Below, one piece after another: positions 60,314 through 64,000 of a DNA stretch of 64,000 nt (positions within the stretch are counted from its first letter, which is position 1; every line of letters starts with the position of its first letter). Origin of the DNA: Verrucomicrobiia bacterium. Lineage in GTDB: Bacteria; Verrucomicrobiota; Verrucomicrobiia; JABWAM01. The stretch spans positions 1 to 64,000 of the forward strand of contig JAQUAF010000007.1 in NCBI GenBank assembly GCA_028687435.1, given 5' to 3'. The position numbers and the translations under genes were made by a program. Below the pieces are notes generated by a model, which was not told the origin of the DNA, ran no database searches, and saw only the letters and a list, made by a program, of their open reading frames with translations.

Positions 60314-62068
60314 TCAAGGGTTTGCTTGTTTTTTTGCGGATAATTTGAGCGTTAAAATGAGATTTTGGATTTCTTCCCGCGCTTCGTCTGCCAGACTGGG
60401 ATTGGCAAGGCGGGTTGACGGGCCGCGATCTTGCGCGGCGTCGGCAAGAACTTTTTTCGGCCAATCGAGAAGCGCATTTTGAGCCTGTTCGATGGCTTTT
60501 TCGGAGACGCCGCTGGCCTTGGCTTTGGCGATTTCTTTTTCCAAAAGGTCGAAATACATGATATCGGTGATGCCTTCGCGCCAGGCTTCCCACCGTTTGC
60601 TGGGGATGATGTTTTCCATTTTGCAGACATCGGCGGGCGCCTCATTCAGGGGATAAACAACATTCCAACTGATTTTTTTTGTTCTTGGGCTTTGCGGCAG
60701 AAAACCTCTTTTTCCCGTGTCTTCTTCCCAGGGCAGATATCCTTTCTCGGAAGAACCGGATAGATAACACCAAAACCCGCATCCCACCGCCTTGGCGGCG
60801 TAGGCGTGCCATGGAATGAGCCTGTACCATTTGTAAGGACAATCAATCTTGGGATACCGGCTGAGTGGATTGGCATAGATCCAAAAGTGTCTGGCCTTTT
60901 TTTTGATCAAATCCAAGTCGTTTGACCTTGGCAGAAATGCATAAATAAGGGGGCTGAAAATATCCAGATTTGGGGAGATGTTTTCAATTTCTTCGCGGGT
61001 GGAGGTGGTGGTCAGATTGGCAAAGGTCTGGATTCGAGGATTGACGGTTTTGACAAAGGAGAGCAGGGTCTGGTGCTTTTGGGCGGTTGTTTCATCCATG
61101 AAATTGACGCAGAAATTTTCATGGGAAATCCCCTTGCCGTTCAAATGATCGCAAAATTGCAACAGCCAGGTGGAAAAATTATTTTTCCATGTTTCATCCA
61201 TGTACGTTTCGCCAAAGCGGCTTTCGAAAAGGCCGGCGTAAAAATAGAGATACGGAATTTTTTTGTCGGTCATCCAAAAATCCAGGACTTGATCAAGATT
61301 GGAAAAATCCATTGAGCCTTTAATGTTGTTTTTGTCCTTGGGCCATGGCAACGAATCGGGATGAATGCAGGCGACATTCACATAATGGCTCATCAGATCC
61401 GCTTTTGCCTCTTGGGCCAGAGCCCGGCGCCCGCGATTGAGATAAGTGTTGTTGACATAATCGTAAACCAGCGTGCGCATGGGCAAATCGTTGGGATTCG
61501 ATGGCAGCGAAATGGGATGGACCCTGACCGTGATCCCGACGATTTTGGACTGGCCGGCGCCTGATTTTACGCTGAGGGCGCGATGATAGGTTTTGGGCGC
61601 CAAATCTCTTGTGGACAAAGTCAGCCAGATTTCCCTGCTTTCCTGGCGCGGGATGGCCAGAGACTGAAACAAGGGCAGCGCGTCGTTGATTTTTTTTACC
61701 TCGGCGCTTCCTTTGACATAATAACACTCCCGAATCGTCAGGGGAAGATCATCGCCAGCCTGGCCGATCTTGATGTCGATGTTTTTATCGGACAGGTTGG
61801 AGACAACAAAAGAGGCGCTTTTATATTCATTTTGGGCCATGTCAAAAATGAGAGTTTTGCATTCCTGGGCGTTTTGTTCCGGAAATTGGCCGGATTGCAG
61901 GGGCTTCCATGGATTTTTTTTCCATATCATGAAATCCGACGAAAGTTTTTCCCTCCAGCAGGCCCGTGATTTTTCGGCATCCATGTTATTTGTCTCCTGC
62001 GCGATGATGAGGTTTGTCCATGTCATGAGAATCATGAGAATGGTTAGCTTTTTGTTTGTTGCGATCAT
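60314..62068 (-). CDS. secreted DUF4091-like glycoside-hydrolase-fold protein
   Basis: 584 aa from ATG 62068 (GGAAA upstream). Signal peptide: 'KLTILMILMTWTNLIIA'. The C-terminal half matches the DUF4091 pattern, a TIM-barrel-like region found in secreted carbohydrate-active proteins: 'FCVNFMDETTAQKHQTLLSF', 'ARHFWIYANPLSRYPKIDCP' and 'RLIPWHAYAAKAVGCGFWCY', ending with 'SKRWEAWREGITDIMYFDLL'. DET may carry a catalytic acid. It is 10 bp downstream of the pseudopilin gene, and a paralogue lies upstream of that. Substrate unknown. Confidence 0.83.
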   Translation of the reverse strand: MIATNKKLTILMILMTWTNLIIAQETNNMDAEKSRACWREKLSSDFMIWKKNPWKPLQSGQFPEQNAQECKTLIFDMAQNEYKSASFVVSNLSDKNIDIKIGQAGDDLPLTIRECYYVKGSAEVKKINDALPLFQSLAIPRQESREIWLTLSTRDLAPKTYHRALSVKSGAGQSKIVGITVRVHPISLPSNPNDLPMRTLVYDYVNNTYLNRGRRALAQEAKADLMSHYVNVACIHPDSLPWPKDKNNIKGSMDFSNLDQVLDFWMTDKKIPYLYFYAGLFESRFGETYMDETWKNNFSTWLLQFCDHLNGKGISHENFCVNFMDETTAQKHQTLLSFVKTVNPRIQTFANLTTTSTREEIENISPNLDIFSPLIYAFLPRSNDLDLIKKKARHFWIYANPLSRYPKIDCPYKWYRLIPWHAYAAKAVGCGFWCYLSGSSEKGYLPWEEDTGKRGFLPQSPRTKKISWNVVYPLNEAPADVCKMENIIPSKRWEAWREGITDIMYFDLLEKEIAKAKASGVSEKAIEQAQNALLDWPKKVLADAAQDRGPSTRLANPSLADEAREEIQNLILTLKLSAKKQANP

Positions 62069-62078
62069 GGGTTTCCTT

Positions 62079-62834
62079 TTATTTTTCGATGGGGAACCAA
62101 TCGGCCCGATTGGCCCACGTTTCTTTTCTTTCATGCCAGCTGACGTGCCCGTCAATCCAGAGATAATTGCCTCCGCCGTGATGCCTTGCGCTGACGGACA
62201 ATGCGTCTTCTCCCGCGGCGGCCCAGTTGTAAAGATAAAAAACCCGGTAATAGCGGGTTGTCCCCGCATAATAATCGCTGGTGTCTCCGCACAGGATGGT
62301 ATTGACGGGCTGGGCGACCTGGCTCAATTTGACATAGGGCGCTTGCCCGGAAAGCCAGTCGTCGGAATATCCCGCATAACGCGCATTCCAGCCGTAACCG
62401 CCATAAAAACCGCCATCTCCGTGCGCTGCGGAACCGCAGGAACTGTTGGACTGTGAGGGGCAGTGAAAAATGCCGTGTTCCAGTTTTGACGAGGTCAGAA
62501 GGCTTGATCCGAGCGATAAGGCGATTTGAGTTTTCCATGTTCTGACCCCGTTGGTTGTTTCCGCGGAGCCGGAATGCGGCAGCCAGCTTTCGTTTTCGTT
62601 TGCATAAACCATGGCCGCCTGCCCGATGCCGCGCAAATTGTTTATGCATTGAATCTGCCGGGCTTTTTCCCGGGCGGACTTCAGCGCGGGTAACAGCAAG
62701 GAGCATAACAGGCCGATGCAGGCGGTGACGGTCAGAAGTTCGATGAGCGTCATGGCATGATCCGCATTTTGAGCCAAGGGTGGAGAGGCGGGCGCCATGT
62801 CGTTTGTTTTTTTGTGGGAAAGTTGAGTTTTCAT
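62079..62834 (-). CDS. pseudopilin-like prepilin with H-x9-DG ending (DUF1559-like)
   Basis: About 251 aa from ATG 62834 (a longer frame starts at 62855). Prepilin site [18 protein letters not shown] with Glu +5 and Ala at -1, as in the other pseudopilin here. The mature start reads '[20 protein letters not shown]', then 'ANENESWLP', and the C-terminus carries '[19 protein letters not shown]', the H-x9-DG motif. It sits between two DUF4091-like genes on the minus strand, 10 bp from the downstream one. Likely envelope-displayed and linked to glycan handling. Confidence 0.88.
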   Translation of the reverse strand: MKTQLSHKKTNDMAPASPPLAQNADHAMTLIELLTVTACIGLLCSLLLPALKSAREKARQIQCINNLRGIGQAAMVYANENESWLPHSGSAETTNGVRTWKTQIALSLGSSLLTSSKLEHGIFHCPSQSNSSCGSAAHGDGGFYGGYGWNARYAGYSDDWLSGQAPYVKLSQVAQPVNTILCGDTSDYYAGTTRYYRVFYLYNWAAAGEDALSVSARHHGGGNYLWIDGHVSWHERKETWANRADWFPIEK

Positions 62835-62867
62835 GCAGCTCTTAAACTGGCCCAAAATGATGATTCA

Positions 62868-64000
62868 TCAATCCGGAGCATGTTGGTTTTTTTTCCCGGG
62901 GTACAGCAGTTTTTCGATGAGTGTCATGGCCCGTTCGATGGTTTTATCGGCCAGTTCAAGGTCTTGTTTTTCTGTGGCGGTCTTGGCGGCTTCATCTTTC
63001 AGGAGGGTTTGCCCTTCCCGGATCAATGACGGTTCGGTGTTTTTTGTTTCAGCTTGGGCAAGGGCCTTTTGCAGGATATCGAGGTACATATAGTCTTCCA
63101 TGCCTTCCCGCCAGGCTTCCCAGCGTTTGCTGGGGATCACCGCCTCCTTTTGACTGACTTCCGGCGGGGCGTATTTGCGCAGATAAACAACATCCCAGCA
63201 GGCTTTGTCGCCTCGACGGCACATTTTTCCATCTTGCAGAAAATAGGGGATTGATTCGATTTCATTTTCGCGCCAACTGATATCCGGATAGCGCAGGTAA
63301 ACCCAGAAACCTGTCCCGCGCATGCCGTCCCGCCAGGTGAGCCAGGGGATCATCCGGTAATCAGTGTAGGGCGAATTCAATTTTGGGACGCCACCCGGCG
63401 GATTCGCATAGTTCCAATAACCATCGCCTTTTTTTCTCAGCAGGTCGTGGATTTTTGAGTTTTTTTCAAAAAAGAAAAAGTAAGGAGCCCAGAAGTCCAC
63501 ATAAGGGGCAAATTGGACGATTTCCTCATAAGTCGAATGTGCCGTGGGGTTGACAAAGATCCTGATGTTTGGATCGATGGATTTAACGCAGGCGGCTAGA
63601 CGGCGGTGTTTTTCCGAGGTTGTTTCATCCATTAACTGAAGGAAAAAATGGTTGTGATCCAGTCCGCGTTTTTTGAGTTGCGCGACAAAGTCCGGCAACC
63701 AGCGTGAAAAGTTTTTTCGCCATTCCTCATCCAGCGTGTTTTTGCCAAATGCCTTGCAATTCAGCCCCGGGAACGCGAACATTTTTGGCCGCTCAATCTT
63801 GTAAAATGAGAGCAGGTTGTCGAGCCGGCTGTAGTCCGTGCTCATTTCCCCCGAGGAATTGAACTTGGGGTAGGGAACGGTTTCCGGCGGGATGAAATGA
63901 CAGGTGATGTGGTGGGCGAACAGGTCGTCAATGATGGCCCTGAGCAGTTCAGGATCGGAGCGGTAATAGTCCGAGTAATCCCAAACTCCCGTGAAAAGAG
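62868..64000 (-). CDS. DUF4091-like glycoside-hydrolase-fold protein, 5'-partial
   Basis: Paralogue of 60314-62068. The frame continues past the ATG at 63845 to the window edge ('WDYSDYYRSDPELLRAIIDD' upstream of it), so the true start is beyond 64000. Shared motifs: 'FFLQLMDETTSEKHRRLA', 'GDGYWNYANPPGGVPKLNSP' and 'SKRWEAWREGMEDYMYLDIL'. It is 33 bp upstream of the pseudopilin gene, so all three may form one operon. Confidence 0.85.
   Translation of the reverse strand, partial: LFTGVWDYSDYYRSDPELLRAIIDDLFAHHITCHFIPPETVPYPKFNSSGEMSTDYSRLDNLLSFYKIERPKMFAFPGLNCKAFGKNTLDEEWRKNFSRWLPDFVAQLKKRGLDHNHFFLQLMDETTSEKHRRLAACVKSIDPNIRIFVNPTAHSTYEEIVQFAPYVDFWAPYFFFFEKNSKIHDLLRKKGDGYWNYANPPGGVPKLNSPYTDYRMIPWLTWRDGMRGTGFWVYLRYPDISWRENEIESIPYFLQDGKMCRRGDKACWDVVYLRKYAPPEVSQKEAVIPSKRWEAWREGMEDYMYLDILQKALAQAETKNTEPSLIREGQTLLKDEAAKTATEKQDLELADKTIERAMTLIEKLLYPGKKNQHAPD

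Noticed and set aside
1-64000. tRNA and rRNA genes
   Set aside because: No T-loop, CCA-end or rRNA-like conserved segments were noticed in any gap; a covariance search could not be run.

Overview
The window looks like a chromosomal segment from a Gram-negative, carbohydrate-degrading bacterium of the PVC group, most likely Lentisphaerota, Kiritimatiellota or Verrucomicrobiota. This is an inference from gene content. The supporting features are GntR-DNA-binding/LacI-sensor hybrid regulators, prepilin-like proteins with the H-x9-DG ending beside glycoside hydrolases, an ECF sigma factor of the 'PATHWS' type beside a large Ser/Thr kinase, DUF4091-like secreted proteins, and HpnA/HpnK-like genes. 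No rRNA, tRNA or CRISPR array was seen.

Layout. 0-2.8 kb (mainly minus strand): a UroD-like gene fragment at the edge, its GntR/LacI regulator, a small zinc-ribbon membrane protein, a 395-bp MITE and a fragment of a GuaB-like gene. 2.8-5.8 kb: a partner-switching module (RsbW-like kinase and two STAS antagonists) divergent from a CPA2-type antiporter. 5.96-20.8 kb: one continuous S10-spc-alpha ribosomal superoperon from L4 to L17, with secY, map, infA, rpmJ and rpoA. It lacks S10 and L3 at its head and L30 in the middle, and carries an unexpected secreted coiled-coil gene between rpsS and rplV. 20.9-22.7 kb: a DJ-1/PfpI gene, a GYF_2 mini-gene and nested remnants of an IS66 element and a TTAA-targeting IS. 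22.7-35.3 kb: a carbohydrate locus with a GntR/LacI regulator, a frameshifted dehydrogenase, a pseudopilin, a 1077-aa hydrolase, a 1226-aa GH42-like protein and a CBM9/pseudopilin-domain fusion. 35.3-37.3 kb: an intact 2017-bp IS. 37.7-42.8 kb: a secretin-type (STN) repeat protein, an ECF sigma factor and a kinase with zinc ribbons, TPR and LRR, the last two separated by a second MITE copy. 42.8-45 kb: a mutarotase-like protein and purC. 45-52.3 kb: a second GH42-like giant under a palindromic operator, a UroD-like methyltransferase and two Gfo/Idh/MocA oxidoreductases. 52.3-56.5 kb: an AAA/DUF4143 ATPase with an operator on its start codon, a DegT aminotransferase, a LacI regulator and a MITE derived from the 35-kb IS. 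56.5-60.3 kb: an outer-membrane barrel-like protein divergent from hpnA-like, hpnK-like and EamA-like genes. 60.3-64 kb: two DUF4091-like secreted proteins flanking a second pseudopilin; the last runs off the window.

How it fits together. The accessory half consists of several locally regulated glycan-use loci. In three of them (22.7, 45 and 54 kb), and at 1.6 kb, a sigma-70-like promoter carries a palindrome over its -10 box. H-x9-DG pseudopilins recur beside secreted hydrolases, and their globular domain also appears fused to a CBM9 module. This suggests an unusual coupling of a pilin-like fold to glycan handling and is the best candidate here for something undescribed. Two non-autonomous element families have inserted almost exactly at start or stop codons.
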